From Maridesulfovibrio zosterae DSM 11974 (GTDB taxonomy: Bacteria; Desulfobacterota; Desulfovibrionia; Desulfovibrionales; Desulfovibrionaceae), in assembly GCF_000425265.1 (NCBI RefSeq), contig NZ_AUDC01000012.1:310001-374000 (forward strand): a stretch of DNA of 64,000 nt, given 5' to 3'. A model generated the notes under the pieces. The model was not told the origin of the DNA. It searched no databases and saw nothing but the letters and a program-made list of their open reading frames with translations. Positions 45,484-55,300 of this stretch are shown here, one piece after another; the first letter of the stretch is position 1, and every line of letters starts with the position of its first letter. A program made the position numbers and the translations under genes.

Positions 45484-45630
45484 ATGAAAAAAGTCAGAAA
45501 TTTCTTCCAACATTATTTAAATCCTCTGCACGTCTTTTGCAGACTTAGAGGAGTAGGATTAAGTTCAATCGCAGCTAGAAAAATGTCTATGGCTTATGAA
45601 AAAATTCTGTACAAAGTTTTTCTTTTATAA
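45484..45630 (+). CDS. 48-residue basic small protein
   Basis: A short ORF with GGAGAG at a fitting distance before ATG 45484 and a possible promoter (TTGTAT at 45419, GTTAAT at 45442, 17 bases between). The product starts MKKVRNFFQHYLNPLHVFC, is basic and amphipathic (LNPLHVFCRLRGVGLSS, then ARKMSMAYEKILYKVFLL), and has one Cys and no signal peptide. Its N-terminal motif NPLHVFCRLR recalls short conserved proteins I associate with Desulfovibrio genomes; this is memory, not a search. It occupies the only gap between the CbiR-like gene and the EndoQ-UvrD gene, on the strand opposite to both. Confidence 0.6.
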   Translation: MKKVRNFFQHYLNPLHVFCRLRGVGLSSIAARKMSMAYEKILYKVFLL

Positions 45631-45680
45631 TCCTGACAGAAAACAATTTTTGATGAAATTTCCAAAAAGATCTTCAGCTA

Positions 45681-48600
45681 CTAGACATCAAGTAAGCTGA
45701 TTTTCTTTTCTTTCTGAACCTTACGGGCAACCATAGCTGATTTCTTAACTTCTTCAGGTAAATTCTTCAAAAAACGTGAAACAGGCAAGCGTAGCGTACG
45801 CCCATATAAAGGTCTCTTCACTGCATGTGAAAGGAAAAGATTTTTTTTAGCACGAGTCATCCCAACATAAAGCAGTCTGCGTTCCTCTTCTATATCTTCA
45901 AATCCGGTAAGACTTACACCGGACATCTTACCACTAAGCATATCTGTTCCGGCAAATGGCACAATCCCGTCATCAAGGCCAGCTAAAAAAACGGCCTCAA
46001 ATTCAAGCCCCTTGGATGCATGCATGGACATAATACGCACCCTTTCGGCCTTACTTCGAACCTGATCAAAATCATTTTGCATATGAATCCAGTTAAGCAA
46101 CCCTGACCACCCACCATGCTCTTTATATCCCTTCACCATTGCTCTAAAAGCCTTACTCTCCCAAAACAATTGATCAAACGGCGGCATGTCAGTCAAATAT
46201 GCAGATAATCCGATAGGCCCCTGTGCAATGATTTTCTCAGGAGCTTCTGGAGCATCATTGTCATGCTCTTCAGCAAAACCAAGCATACGGCGGGCCGCAG
46301 CCAGCAGCGCTCCGACACGCGGGTCATGCCAGAAAGTTTCCACTTCCGGCACACTGCATGGAATACCCTGACGCTTGAGCATAGATTCTATCGGCGCCAT
46401 AAGTCCCCTGAAACGGACCAGTACAGCAATATCACCGGGGCTCATTGTTCCATGCCCGCAGGAATCAACCAATGTATGACTGGTTGCACCTATAAGTTGT
46501 TTTATACGGTCACAAATCCATGAAGCCTCACGTGCGCTGTCAGGTGCAGAGAATAAATGAATGTCAGGATCATAATTCTTATGAGCCTTAAGCTGCGGGG
46601 GATTTTCAAGCACAGATGCGCATGCATCCAGAACCGCCTGCGCCGAGCGGTAGTTATCCTCAAGGGTTATCTCATTAAGATCGGACCAAAAAGATTTAAA
46701 ACAGGAGGCCACATTTCCAGCTGCTCCCCTGAAGCCGTAAATAGACTGATCCGGATCACCTATAGCAAATAATCCTTCGCCGTCTTCACCCGCAAGCCGA
46801 TGTACAATTTCCAACTGTAACGGTGAAAGATCCTGAACCTCGTCAACCAATACATGAGTGAAAGTCCGTACATATTTATCGGATTTAAGTTCTGCCAGCC
46901 AAAATTCCAGCAGATCAGTATAATCAACCAGATTATACTGATCCTTCTGCTGTGAGTAATTGGTCAAGAGTTCTGAAGGACCATCACTTAAAGGCTCAAG
47001 AGTCTCACGTGAAAGACATATAGAATCCCATGCAGCCTTCAGTTTTGCTCCAGTTAATTCAGGGTTTGCCCGCGCAAAAACCCTGCGCGCAGTCTCTTCA
47101 TTAAGTATTATCGGAGCCAAGTCAAAAGCTGACTGCCAATATTCAAAAGCGAGCGCATGCAATGTGTCAGCACGTGGAAGAACATCATTTTCACCGAACA
47201 TCTCTTTCATACGCTCATTCATCTCTTCAGCAGCTTTACGGGTGAATGTCAGTGATAAAATTCTTCTGGCACGTGTCCCCCGCTCAAGCAGAAACTTAAT
47301 ACGTCCCATGAGCGTTTGTGTTTTACCTGTGCCGGGTCCTGCAATAACCAGTACAGGTCCTGGTCCAGCTTCACTGGCCATTTTCTGAGCATCGTTAAAC
47401 CGAACAACTTCTGAAACTTCTTCCTGCTCTGTTGCCTTGCGAGCATCAACTTCATCTGGCTTGTTATCAAGATCACCTTTTTCTTTATGCACAACAACCA
47501 GCTTTACACCATTTACAATCTCATCACGTTCCTGCTGGGTATAAACTGAAATTGTTCCATATTGGCCGTCAAAACCGGAATTTCGGATGACCTGACCTTC
47601 ACGCATACGTCTGATGCCTTCAGCCAGATACACATTCTTTCGTTTCAAATCTTCGATAGGCACATGCTGTAAGATTGTAAATTCAGAACCGAATTCACGA
47701 ATTAAAGGTGCATAGACTCCCATAACTTTTTTAGTTTTAGGACCTGTTCCCACAAATTCTGAAATAAGCTCTTTGAGAGGAACGAGTGATGCAAATCCTG
47801 GCTGATTTTTAGGCTGCTGCGGCTCTTCACGATCTGCAAGTTCCATGATACGGGAATATACCCCTCTGGTCAGTGGTTTTCCGCATACAGGACAAATACC
47901 ACCACGCATTTTTGATTCATGTGGGTCAAGCACAATGCCGCACTTACGGTGACCATCCATATGGTACTTTCCTTCCTCAGGAAAAAACTCAAGAGTCCCC
48001 ATAAACTTGTGGCCCAACCCTTCTCCCCGAAGAGCACGGTAAATGCCCTCATAAGACATAGCTCCACTGAAAATATTGGCTTCACGTCCTAGATTTTCAC
48101 CGGAGTGGGCATCTGAATTGGATATCATGCGATACTTATCAAGAGATGAAATAAGCCAGTTCATTTCCGGATCAGAAGAAAGTCCGGTCTCCATAGCAAA
48201 AATTTCTGAGGCAAGGTCGGCGTAACATTCTTCAACAGAATCAAAACCGGATTTAGATCCGAAAAGAGAGAACCACGGTGTCCATATATGAGCCGGAACA
48301 AGGAAAGCTTTATCATGCGTTTCAAGAACAATTTCAAGTAGGTCTTTGCTATCCAGTCCAAGAATCGGCCTTCCATCAGATTTCAAATTACCGATTGCAT
48401 CAAGCTTGGCATTAAATTTTTTAACAGACTCAAGATCCGGCATATACACAAGGTTGTGCACTTTTCTGGTCTTACCAAGCCTCTTATAAATAGAACTTAT
48501 TTCGGTCTGAAGCATGAATCTGGTCTGGCCGGAAAAAGGGCCGTCGACAAAATCAATTTCGTTTTCCAGTCCTTGCGACTCTCTCAGAGTCAGCAAACCT

Positions 48601-48785
48601 GAACCGTCCTCCACAAGTTGCTCTTCAATCTCTGCCACCCATTCTGGATGTGTAAAATCACCGGTACCAATAACATCTATACCTTTCACTCTTGCCCATG
48701 CGGCTAAGAGGCGAGGATTAAGAGCTTTACTGGTGGCTCGTGAAAATCTGGAATGAATATGAAGGTCGGCGATAAATCTTTCCAT
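45681..48785 (-). CDS. EndoQ-like PHP nuclease fused to UvrD-type DNA helicase
   Basis: The 1034-residue protein has two enzymes in one chain. Residues 1-275 are a PHP metal-dependent phosphoesterase (ADLHIHSRFSRATSK, GTGDFTHPEW, SNSDAHSGENLG), followed by a zinc module (Cys282, Cys298, Cys301, with CPVCGKPLTRGV) and a further region to about 430. This order and sequence match endonuclease Q, which nicks DNA 5' of deaminated bases or abasic sites. Residues about 460-1010 are a superfamily 1A helicase: Walker A GPGTGKT (483-489), DEVQD (648-652), Arg motif GDPDQSIYGFRGA, and MSMHASKGLEFEAVFLAG. A joint nick-and-unwind repair function is inferred. Confidence 0.9.
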   Translation of the reverse strand: MERFIADLHIHSRFSRATSKALNPRLLAAWARVKGIDVIGTGDFTHPEWVAEIEEQLVEDGSGLLTLRESQGLENEIDFVDGPFSGQTRFMLQTEISSIYKRLGKTRKVHNLVYMPDLESVKKFNAKLDAIGNLKSDGRPILGLDSKDLLEIVLETHDKAFLVPAHIWTPWFSLFGSKSGFDSVEECYADLASEIFAMETGLSSDPEMNWLISSLDKYRMISNSDAHSGENLGREANIFSGAMSYEGIYRALRGEGLGHKFMGTLEFFPEEGKYHMDGHRKCGIVLDPHESKMRGGICPVCGKPLTRGVYSRIMELADREEPQQPKNQPGFASLVPLKELISEFVGTGPKTKKVMGVYAPLIREFGSEFTILQHVPIEDLKRKNVYLAEGIRRMREGQVIRNSGFDGQYGTISVYTQQERDEIVNGVKLVVVHKEKGDLDNKPDEVDARKATEQEEVSEVVRFNDAQKMASEAGPGPVLVIAGPGTGKTQTLMGRIKFLLERGTRARRILSLTFTRKAAEEMNERMKEMFGENDVLPRADTLHALAFEYWQSAFDLAPIILNEETARRVFARANPELTGAKLKAAWDSICLSRETLEPLSDGPSELLTNYSQQKDQYNLVDYTDLLEFWLAELKSDKYVRTFTHVLVDEVQDLSPLQLEIVHRLAGEDGEGLFAIGDPDQSIYGFRGAAGNVASCFKSFWSDLNEITLEDNYRSAQAVLDACASVLENPPQLKAHKNYDPDIHLFSAPDSAREASWICDRIKQLIGATSHTLVDSCGHGTMSPGDIAVLVRFRGLMAPIESMLKRQGIPCSVPEVETFWHDPRVGALLAAARRMLGFAEEHDNDAPEAPEKIIAQGPIGLSAYLTDMPPFDQLFWESKAFRAMVKGYKEHGGWSGLLNWIHMQNDFDQVRSKAERVRIMSMHASKGLEFEAVFLAGLDDGIVPFAGTDMLSGKMSGVSLTGFEDIEEERRLLYVGMTRAKKNLFLSHAVKRPLYGRTLRLPVSRFLKNLPEEVKKSAMVARKVQKEKKISLLDV

Positions 48786-49096
48786 GGTCTACCGTAATTC
48801 CCCCGTATAAGTCTTTGTCTGAAGAACTTCTATATCAACGTAACAATCTGGTATAAAAACCAAATCAGCCAATCTTGTAATGTACAAATACTACTTTTCA
48901 GAAGTATTTACGGACACTACCCTCTGCAAGATAGGATTGCAAGGTACGCACCTCTTTGTTAGGTACTTTTTTATGTTAACTATTTGATGCGTTTTGACCT
49001 TTTTATAGATATTTTGCCCATCTGCATCTAAAATAAAAATTAACCTTGGGATCTTAGATCGACTTTTATATAAATTTAAAAATTTGGAGTTGTTGC
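48786..49096. other. 311-base divergent intergenic region
   Basis: No ORF of note. It contains small repeats (GGTAC at 48955 and 48981 region, and AATACTACTTTTCAGAAGTATT as a weak inverted repeat near 48887-48908) and T-rich stretches. It must carry the promoters of the EndoQ-UvrD gene and the 601-residue gene. Confidence 0.35.
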
Positions 49097-50902
49097 GTGA
49101 AAAACGCCACTATATATGACATTTGCGATTCTGCTATTTTAAAAAGTTCGAACATCAGCGAACCGGGAAATAACCTGCGTAAACTGTACAAGAAACTTTT
49201 TGGAAATCCTTTCCTAAAACATTTCATTCTACGCTGGTGTTCACATCCAGCCATTCCCATGGAAAAAATTGCCCCGTACCACGAAATGATGGATGCAGCC
49301 ATGAATGCCAGTTATGAAAACTGGCAGGATAAAACATGGATTAAAACAACTTTTTCACCTCTTGCAGGGTTGCTGAACAGAGTCAAAGATCCACAATGGC
49401 GTATACGTCACACTGCGGACACACGTCCGCCACGCATCTGCGAAAAAGAAGTTAACAAAGTATTAAGTGCCGTTTTGTCCGACATCATCCGAGTTTGGGA
49501 TAAAAACCCTAAAGATCCGTATTTCCCTGTTTCAGCACAGGTGCTTATGCCCGGCGACTCTATTTGTGACGGCGAAAACTTCATGAACATAATGACTGGA
49601 CTTGGGTCTTACGAATTTCAAAATATCAACCTGCTCTTTGCACTGATGCGCTGCTTTCTGCACGCAAATCCATTGGCACTGAAAATTTTCCGCCGCCCGT
49701 GGAAAGGTATTGCCGAACCGCTCTCCATGAGAGTTTCGTGGATAACACACCGCACAGCATTCTACGACGATATATTCTGGGAGCAGATTTTTAACTTATA
49801 CATCTTGGAAGAATTACCGGCAAACGAGCAGGTAAAGTTGAAAGAGATGCTTGAGTCTATCCTTCACTTTCTTATAGTAACAAGTATGGAATGGCTTGTA
49901 GCTCCAAGCTCAGGGATCAAGCACCCTGCCATAACCTGCCTGCCCAAAGATAAAAAGGGAAAACCTCTCTGCAATCTCAAACCACGTGACTGGAAAGCAA
50001 AAAAAGAGCTGGGTTTTGATGATTACGTTCCGGATGTAGACACTACTTTCCTGGCTCTGGCCATGAGCCGCAAGTGGATTGATCTTGTTTCTGAAAAGGA
50101 GCTGGACTGCGATCAGAAACTGCTGCGTAATTGTGAAAAAATATTAAAATTCCCATGGGTCGAAATCATTAACGAATACCAGATCGGAGGAGGAAACAAA
50201 ACTAATCCCCCTACGATTACTATGACTCGGCCACTGGACTATTTCGGAGCAGTCCCGCTCTGGTTCGATAAACCTTTCACGAAAAAAGACGGACGCATTG
50301 TACGCGAAACACTGGGCAATGAAGTCTGCCCCGGGCATAATATGGATATTCTCGAATCCATTCTTGCCAACCGTAAGCAGTGGAAAGCTCTTGAGGGTGA
50401 CAATCTCGAAACAGTCCGCCGTTTTCTGACCTTTCATCATAATGCTTTCAAAAGCGGCAACTTTAAGCATGACAGTGCCGTGCGTTTCTATCTGCCTGAA
50501 ATTTATGTCAGTTATGCAGGAAGACTTTACGAGACATGGCTCACACTTTCAGAAGATGAACGCAGACTGATTGATCCCGAAAATAAAGTAGAAGAAATCA
50601 GACAGGCAGCCATCAACTATTGTAAATTTGACATGCTTGGTGCAACCCTCAACCCGTTTGACGCATCACTTGCCGTGGCCGCACTCTGCCAGCTTCGCTA
50701 CCCACAACGTGGAGATGGACTCATTGAACGAGGAATTAAAATCTTACACGAGCATCTCGGCGAGGGATTTTTCAAGCACCCGTACAAAGCATACGAATGG
50801 ACCATGGTACGGCACCCTACACGCATAATTGTCGGCAGCGAAGTGACTACTTCACTATTCGCCATGAATGCCATAGCCTGCTACAAAAACTATATGAAAT
50901 AA
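49097..50902 (+). CDS. Hypothetical protein, probable alpha-alpha barrel (terpenoid-cyclase-like), GTG start
   Basis: I do not recognise the 601-residue protein as a named family. It is cytoplasmic, without signal peptide or membrane helices. The second half resembles alpha-alpha barrel folds of terpene cyclases and prenyltransferases: DVDTTFLALAMSRKW (Asp313, Asp315) looks like the DVDDTA motif of squalene-hopene cyclases with Thr for the second of the two adjacent Asp, and NPFDASLAVAALCQLRYPQRGDGLIERGIKIL looks like a barrel repeat. Many Trp, His and Asp residues are present. Start GTG 49097 has GGAG seven bases before it. A terminator follows. Function unknown; enzymatic cyclase activity is a guess. 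Confidence 0.7.
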   Translation: MKNATIYDICDSAILKSSNISEPGNNLRKLYKKLFGNPFLKHFILRWCSHPAIPMEKIAPYHEMMDAAMNASYENWQDKTWIKTTFSPLAGLLNRVKDPQWRIRHTADTRPPRICEKEVNKVLSAVLSDIIRVWDKNPKDPYFPVSAQVLMPGDSICDGENFMNIMTGLGSYEFQNINLLFALMRCFLHANPLALKIFRRPWKGIAEPLSMRVSWITHRTAFYDDIFWEQIFNLYILEELPANEQVKLKEMLESILHFLIVTSMEWLVAPSSGIKHPAITCLPKDKKGKPLCNLKPRDWKAKKELGFDDYVPDVDTTFLALAMSRKWIDLVSEKELDCDQKLLRNCEKILKFPWVEIINEYQIGGGNKTNPPTITMTRPLDYFGAVPLWFDKPFTKKDGRIVRETLGNEVCPGHNMDILESILANRKQWKALEGDNLETVRRFLTFHHNAFKSGNFKHDSAVRFYLPEIYVSYAGRLYETWLTLSEDERRLIDPENKVEEIRQAAINYCKFDMLGATLNPFDASLAVAALCQLRYPQRGDGLIERGIKILHEHLGEGFFKHPYKAYEWTMVRHPTRIIVGSEVTTSLFAMNAIACYKNYMK

Positions 50903-50910
50903 TTATTTTG

Positions 50911-50945
50911 CTGAAGGGACTGGTAACGGTCCCTTCAGTCTTTAA
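50911..50945. terminator. Terminator after the 601-residue gene
   Basis: CTGAAGGGAC (50911-50920) pairs with GTCCCTTCAG (50929-50938) and is followed by TCTTT. It lies between convergent genes and may serve both. Confidence 0.75.
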
Positions 50946-50973
50946 AAAAGCAGAGAGACATTCTAAACCAATA

Positions 50974-51534
50974 TTATTTTAGTTTTTTACCGTCGTGCCA
51001 TGCCCTTCCAATACAATCTCCTACAGACCAGTATTTGTTATCAGGCATAGTTAGAGTAAAAGGATTTACTTTTTTAATATCGGGAATGTCATCTGTAAGT
51101 GTATCTTCATCACACCATGTGGCGATGACTTCTCCTACAAATAAAGTATCATTTGGAAGTTCCATTGAATCATAAACCTTACATTCAATAGAGATGGGAC
51201 ATTTGCTGATAATAGGTGCATTTTCAAGCTCACCTTTCTCCACTTCAAATAATTCTGACTTATCCAGCTTGCTTCCAGAAACAAGTCCTACAAAATCAGT
51301 AACCTCAACTAAATCTACTGAAGGAATATTTACACAGAATTCTCCACTGGCTTTGATGGCTGCATTTGAATAGTGCCTTTTGCCAACAGAAATCATCATA
51401 AGCGGGGGATTGTAGTTAACTCTGGAAACCCATGCCAGTGCCATAAAATTATTACGCCCATCCATATGAGTACCCAGAATAGCCTGAGGCATCGGCATGG
51501 TAAAACCTTGATTTCCTATATTTTTCTTAGCCAT
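50974..51534 (-). CDS. Flavin reductase-like / flavoredoxin-type FMN protein
   Basis: The 186-residue protein has the flavin-reductase split-barrel fold: MPMPQAILGTHMDGRNNFMALAWVSRVNYNPPLMMIS, HYSNAAIKASGEFCVNIPS, and DFVGLVSGSKLDKSELF. In Desulfovibrio such proteins (flavoredoxin) carry FMN and move electrons, for example in sulfite or thiosulfate metabolism. An upstream in-frame extension exists; ATG 51534 is chosen because AGGAG lies just before it. It sits at the end of a minus-strand cluster after zupT. Confidence 0.85.
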   Translation of the reverse strand: MAKKNIGNQGFTMPMPQAILGTHMDGRNNFMALAWVSRVNYNPPLMMISVGKRHYSNAAIKASGEFCVNIPSVDLVEVTDFVGLVSGSKLDKSELFEVEKGELENAPIISKCPISIECKVYDSMELPNDTLFVGEVIATWCDEDTLTDDIPDIKKVNPFTLTMPDNKYWSVGDCIGRAWHDGKKLK

Positions 51535-51619
51535 TTCAACTCCTGTATTAGTAAAAGAGACTATATACAAATTTTAACACCAGACTATAAAGCTTATCCA
51601 CATGCCTGTAAGATTTCTT

Positions 51620-52456
51620 TTAAAGAAACAACAGCAACGATACAGCCATTACGCCCATCCCAGCTACGAGTCCGTATATAGATAGATGATGCTCGCCATA
51701 CTCTTCTGCTGCAGGAAGCAATTCATCTAAAGAGATAAAAACCATAATTCCAGCCACCCCTGCAAAGATAACTCCAAAAACAGTCGGGGACATGAAAGGC
51801 ATAAGAAGGACGTAGCCAACCAACGCTCCTACAGGTTCGGCAAGTCCTGAAAGGAAGGAATATATAAACGCTTTCTTTTTATCTCCGGTTGCGTAGTAAA
51901 TAGGGACTGAAACAGCTATTCCCTCAGGAATATTATGGATTGCAATTGCAACCGCAATGGCCACACCGAGGTGCGGATCACTGATTGCTGCAGTAAAAGT
52001 AGCAAGTCCTTCCGGGAAATTATGAATCCCAATGGCAAGTGCCGCCATTGTTCCCATACGAAAAAGTTTTTTCTTCCCGGCTTCACTTTCAAGCTTGTTT
52101 TCTTCTTGAATCCCTTTCTCCGTCATTTCCTCAACTCTATGCATCTCATGAGGGTTCTCATATGACGGAACCAACTTATCAATCACTGCAATAACTGCTA
52201 TACCTCCGAAAAATGCAATAACAGCCGTCCAAGTACCGGCAACACTTCCTAAATCTGCCTGCAAAGCAGTTTTGGCTTTGACCATAATTTCCATGAACGA
52301 AACATAGATCATTACCCCTGCTGAAAATCCAAGAGAAAGGGACAGAAAACGGGTATTCGTTTTCTTGGCAAAAAAAGCCAAAGCTGAGCCTATACCGGTT
52401 GAAAGACCTGCAAACAGAGTCAATCCAAGAGCAAACATTGCATTATCAGAAAACAT
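51620..52456 (-). CDS. zupT: ZIP-family zinc/divalent metal transporter ZupT
   Basis: The 278-residue protein has eight membrane helices and the ZIP metal-path motifs HNFPEG and HNIPEG in the fourth and fifth helices, and SFMEI and SGLAEP segments nearby. A charged cytoplasmic loop lies at about 85-130. ZupT imports zinc and other divalent metals. A Shine-Dalgarno sequence (AGAGGA) precedes the ATG. It follows the NlpC-like gene after 50 bases on the same strand. Confidence 0.92.
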   Translation of the reverse strand: MFSDNAMFALGLTLFAGLSTGIGSALAFFAKKTNTRFLSLSLGFSAGVMIYVSFMEIMVKAKTALQADLGSVAGTWTAVIAFFGGIAVIAVIDKLVPSYENPHEMHRVEEMTEKGIQEENKLESEAGKKKLFRMGTMAALAIGIHNFPEGLATFTAAISDPHLGVAIAVAIAIHNIPEGIAVSVPIYYATGDKKKAFIYSFLSGLAEPVGALVGYVLLMPFMSPTVFGVIFAGVAGIMVFISLDELLPAAEEYGEHHLSIYGLVAGMGVMAVSLLLFL

Positions 52457-52506
52457 AAAAGCAATCCTCTATAAGTTAGACTTTGATCAAACAAATAAAT
52501 TTAAGT

Positions 52507-53283
52507 CTACAGTGCCGTTTCAATTATAAGAATTTTGCGTGGCCCAAGCTCCGTATCAGGATTAGCCTCTATAATGTTTTCCAATTTTCCAAACTGGGTA
52601 ATATCCACTTTGTTTACCCCTGCTTTTGTGGTGGCATGACAAAGCCAGAGATGACCTTTTTTATCTGGGACGATAAGTCCTACATGATAATAGAGGAGAT
52701 TATAATTTTTAAATTTTACCGGTTTGCTCATAGAAAAAAGATAGATTTTACCGGGATGCATAGATGCGATAACATCCTTCCATGCTTTTTTATCATGCAG
52801 GCCAAAACCGCGAAGTGTCATTCCATTACTGCCATCAATATCCGCTGTTTCACCAAAAGGAAGAACGACTTTACGGTTCATGCCTTCAGTAATATTTAAA
52901 ATGAGATCATAACCAAAGTCCCAATCCTGCCCATTCAGTGCATCTTTACCACTGTCACCGAGTCTATCAAAAGTGACGTTACTCAACATATAATTATGTT
53001 TAAAAAAATATCGTGATGCAGCAACAACAAACCCGCTGCAATTAAGACCCGGCTTTTCAAACCTGCGCTCTTGGTCGGCAAAAAGAGTAAAATCGCCAAA
53101 CCTGTTAATAGCTCCATCATTGCGATAAGGAATTCCTTCAAAATATGAAAGTACCGCACCTGGATCAGCATTGAAACTTGGGGCTTTTCCCATCCACTGA
53201 GGAGTAGGAATATGCGTTTCAGTACAACCGCAAGCAACTATCAGCAGTAGTACTGCTACAAGGCTAAAAAATCTCATTCTCAT
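52507..53283 (-). CDS. NlpC/P60-like cysteine hydrolase lipoprotein
   Basis: The 258-residue protein has a lipoprotein signal (lipobox VACGC, acylated cysteine at about residue 18-20). The mature part shows LNCSGFVVAASRYFF, with the nucleophile Cys of the NlpC/P60-type papain-like fold, and YYHVGLIVPD with the catalytic His, followed by LCHATTK. Family members cut peptidoglycan peptides; target and activity here are inferred. ATG 53283 with AAGGTG before it. It lies 23 bases after the antiporter gene. Confidence 0.72.
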   Translation of the reverse strand: MRMRFFSLVAVLLLIVACGCTETHIPTPQWMGKAPSFNADPGAVLSYFEGIPYRNDGAINRFGDFTLFADQERRFEKPGLNCSGFVVAASRYFFKHNYMLSNVTFDRLGDSGKDALNGQDWDFGYDLILNITEGMNRKVVLPFGETADIDGSNGMTLRGFGLHDKKAWKDVIASMHPGKIYLFSMSKPVKFKNYNLLYYHVGLIVPDKKGHLWLCHATTKAGVNKVDITQFGKLENIIEANPDTELGPRKILIIETAL

Positions 53284-53306
53284 TAAATTACACCTTACTC
53301 ATTATT

Positions 53307-55283
53307 TTATTCAGCAATTACGGGTCGTGAAGAAAAAGTCCTGAACATTTCAATATTATTTCTTCTTCCCAGCACTCCGACAATGTCTCCAGACTGAAAC
53401 CTGAAATCACTTTCCGGGTTAATTGTAAAATCTTCTCCACGCATAACTCCTGCAACAGAAACTCCGAGAACAGTACGAATCCTGCTTCCTATCAGAGATT
53501 TACCCACTATTTCAGATCCATCCTCAACTGTAATCCAGTTCAAAATAATTGATTCAGAAGCCTTGGTAAGTCTTGTCAGTTCAGAATAATCGGGATGCTT
53601 AAGTTCAACTTCAGTAGTGTACCTTTCTCTGCGCATGGAATCCATTACATTTTGTATTTCCGCAGCAGGCAGACAAAATTGAAAAAGGGTTTGGCGTACC
53701 ATTTCCAGACCTGTTTCAAACTCAGGCATGATTATGTGATAGACACCAAGCTCATTGAGAACATCAACGTGTTCAGAGTTTCGTGACAGAGCAACCACGG
53801 GAATATTTGGAGCGATACGCTTAATTTTCTCAACAACAAGAGCGGATCCGTCAATGGAAGGAATTGTCATAAGCACTATGCGTGCATGGGATATACGGGC
53901 TGCTTCAAGTACTATTTCCTGCGTTGCATCCCCATAAATAACGCTTTCACCGTTCTCAGCCGCCTGCTCAACTTTATTAGCATTAAGCTCTATAGTTATA
54001 TGGGGTATATCAATCTTCTCCAACGAATTTGTGACATAAGATCCAAATCTGCCATACCCCAAAACAACAGCATGTCCGTTAAACTCCGTTTCAGGTAGAT
54101 TAACAGTCTGCAATGGATCACTTTTGCGACGGCTTTGGCAAAACGAATATACAGGTCTGGTCAGCGAAGCCATCAACGGAGAGAAAAGCATAGTCAGAAT
54201 TCCTGTACCCATAAAAAGAGGAAATAATTCCCGTGGAAAAGAACCGGAATCAGCTCCCTGCTGCAGCAAAAGAAAAGAAAGCTCACCAACCTGAAACATA
54301 CCAAATCCAAGAGCAATTGGAATAATATTACGATAATTGAACAGCCACGATATTGAACCGAAAATGAATCCCTTCCCGACTAAAATAGATAATGAAAGAA
54401 TAAGAATTGTTCCAAGATGCTGCCAGACATAGACTGGATCAATGAGCATTCCAACTGAAGCAAAAAAGATCATACTGAAAATATCACGCAGCGGCAGAAT
54501 ATCACTAAGCGCCTGGTATGCGTAGCGGGATTCACTAAGAACCATCCCCGCGACAAAAGCACCAAAAGCAAATGACAAGCCTAACAGATGTGTTGCGTAG
54601 CCGACTCCAAGCCCGATGGCACTGCATGTGAGCATAAAGGTTTCACGAGAATTCCAACCGGCAACTTTTTTCATAACCCAAGGAATAACCCGAGTGCCGA
54701 GCATAAACATTGAGGCAAGAAACAAAAATGTTTTTAACGCAGCCATTCCCAATGCTGCAAGACCGAATGATTCAGCTCCAAGTTGTGGCATTATGATAAG
54801 CATTGGAACGATAGCAATATCCTGCACAACGAGCATCCCAAGCATAACTCTACTGGATAAAGTTCCTACCAGGCCACGGCTTTCAAGAGTTTTGAGCACA
54901 ACCATAGTGCTGGACAAAGAAATAAAAGCACCAAACCAAAGCGAAAGCTTTGAATCCCACCCCATGAGTGAGCCTATAAACCAGCCGAAAGCCATAGTCA
55001 GAATAATTTGAACAGGAGTACCGATCAAAGCGACATATTTAACAGGCTTTAACTCTTTGATAGAGAACTCAATACCAAGAGTAAAAAGGAGCAGTGCAAC
55101 ACCTATTTCAGCCAGCAACTCAATATCATGTACACTTGATACAGTTATCCCACCGGTATGAGGGCCAACCAGAACCCCGGCGATAATATAGCCAAGCAGC
55201 AAAGGTTGACGCATCATCCGGGCAACTATTCCACCCAAAAGTCCGGCAACGATAAGTATTACAAGATCAGATGCAATTCCCAA
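53307..55283 (-). CDS. KefB/CPA2-type cation:proton antiporter with RCK domains
   Basis: The 658-residue protein has about twelve membrane helices of the Na/H-exchanger fold (residues 1-380, [36 protein letters not shown]), a TrkA-N (RCK) nucleotide-binding domain (about 410-525, [15 protein letters not shown]), and a TrkA-C domain (about 570-650). Such CPA2 proteins move potassium or sodium against protons under nucleotide control. Start TTG 55283 with TGAGAG about eight bases before it; no ATG is near. It lies 17 bases after the DksA-type gene. Ion specificity is not readable. Confidence 0.9.
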   Translation of the reverse strand: MGIASDLVILIVAGLLGGIVARMMRQPLLLGYIIAGVLVGPHTGGITVSSVHDIELLAEIGVALLLFTLGIEFSIKELKPVKYVALIGTPVQIILTMAFGWFIGSLMGWDSKLSLWFGAFISLSSTMVVLKTLESRGLVGTLSSRVMLGMLVVQDIAIVPMLIIMPQLGAESFGLAALGMAALKTFLFLASMFMLGTRVIPWVMKKVAGWNSRETFMLTCSAIGLGVGYATHLLGLSFAFGAFVAGMVLSESRYAYQALSDILPLRDIFSMIFFASVGMLIDPVYVWQHLGTILILSLSILVGKGFIFGSISWLFNYRNIIPIALGFGMFQVGELSFLLLQQGADSGSFPRELFPLFMGTGILTMLFSPLMASLTRPVYSFCQSRRKSDPLQTVNLPETEFNGHAVVLGYGRFGSYVTNSLEKIDIPHITIELNANKVEQAAENGESVIYGDATQEIVLEAARISHARIVLMTIPSIDGSALVVEKIKRIAPNIPVVALSRNSEHVDVLNELGVYHIIMPEFETGLEMVRQTLFQFCLPAAEIQNVMDSMRRERYTTEVELKHPDYSELTRLTKASESIILNWITVEDGSEIVGKSLIGSRIRTVLGVSVAGVMRGEDFTINPESDFRFQSGDIVGVLGRRNNIEMFRTFSSRPVIAE

Positions 55284-55300
55284 AATAAACTCTCAAAATG

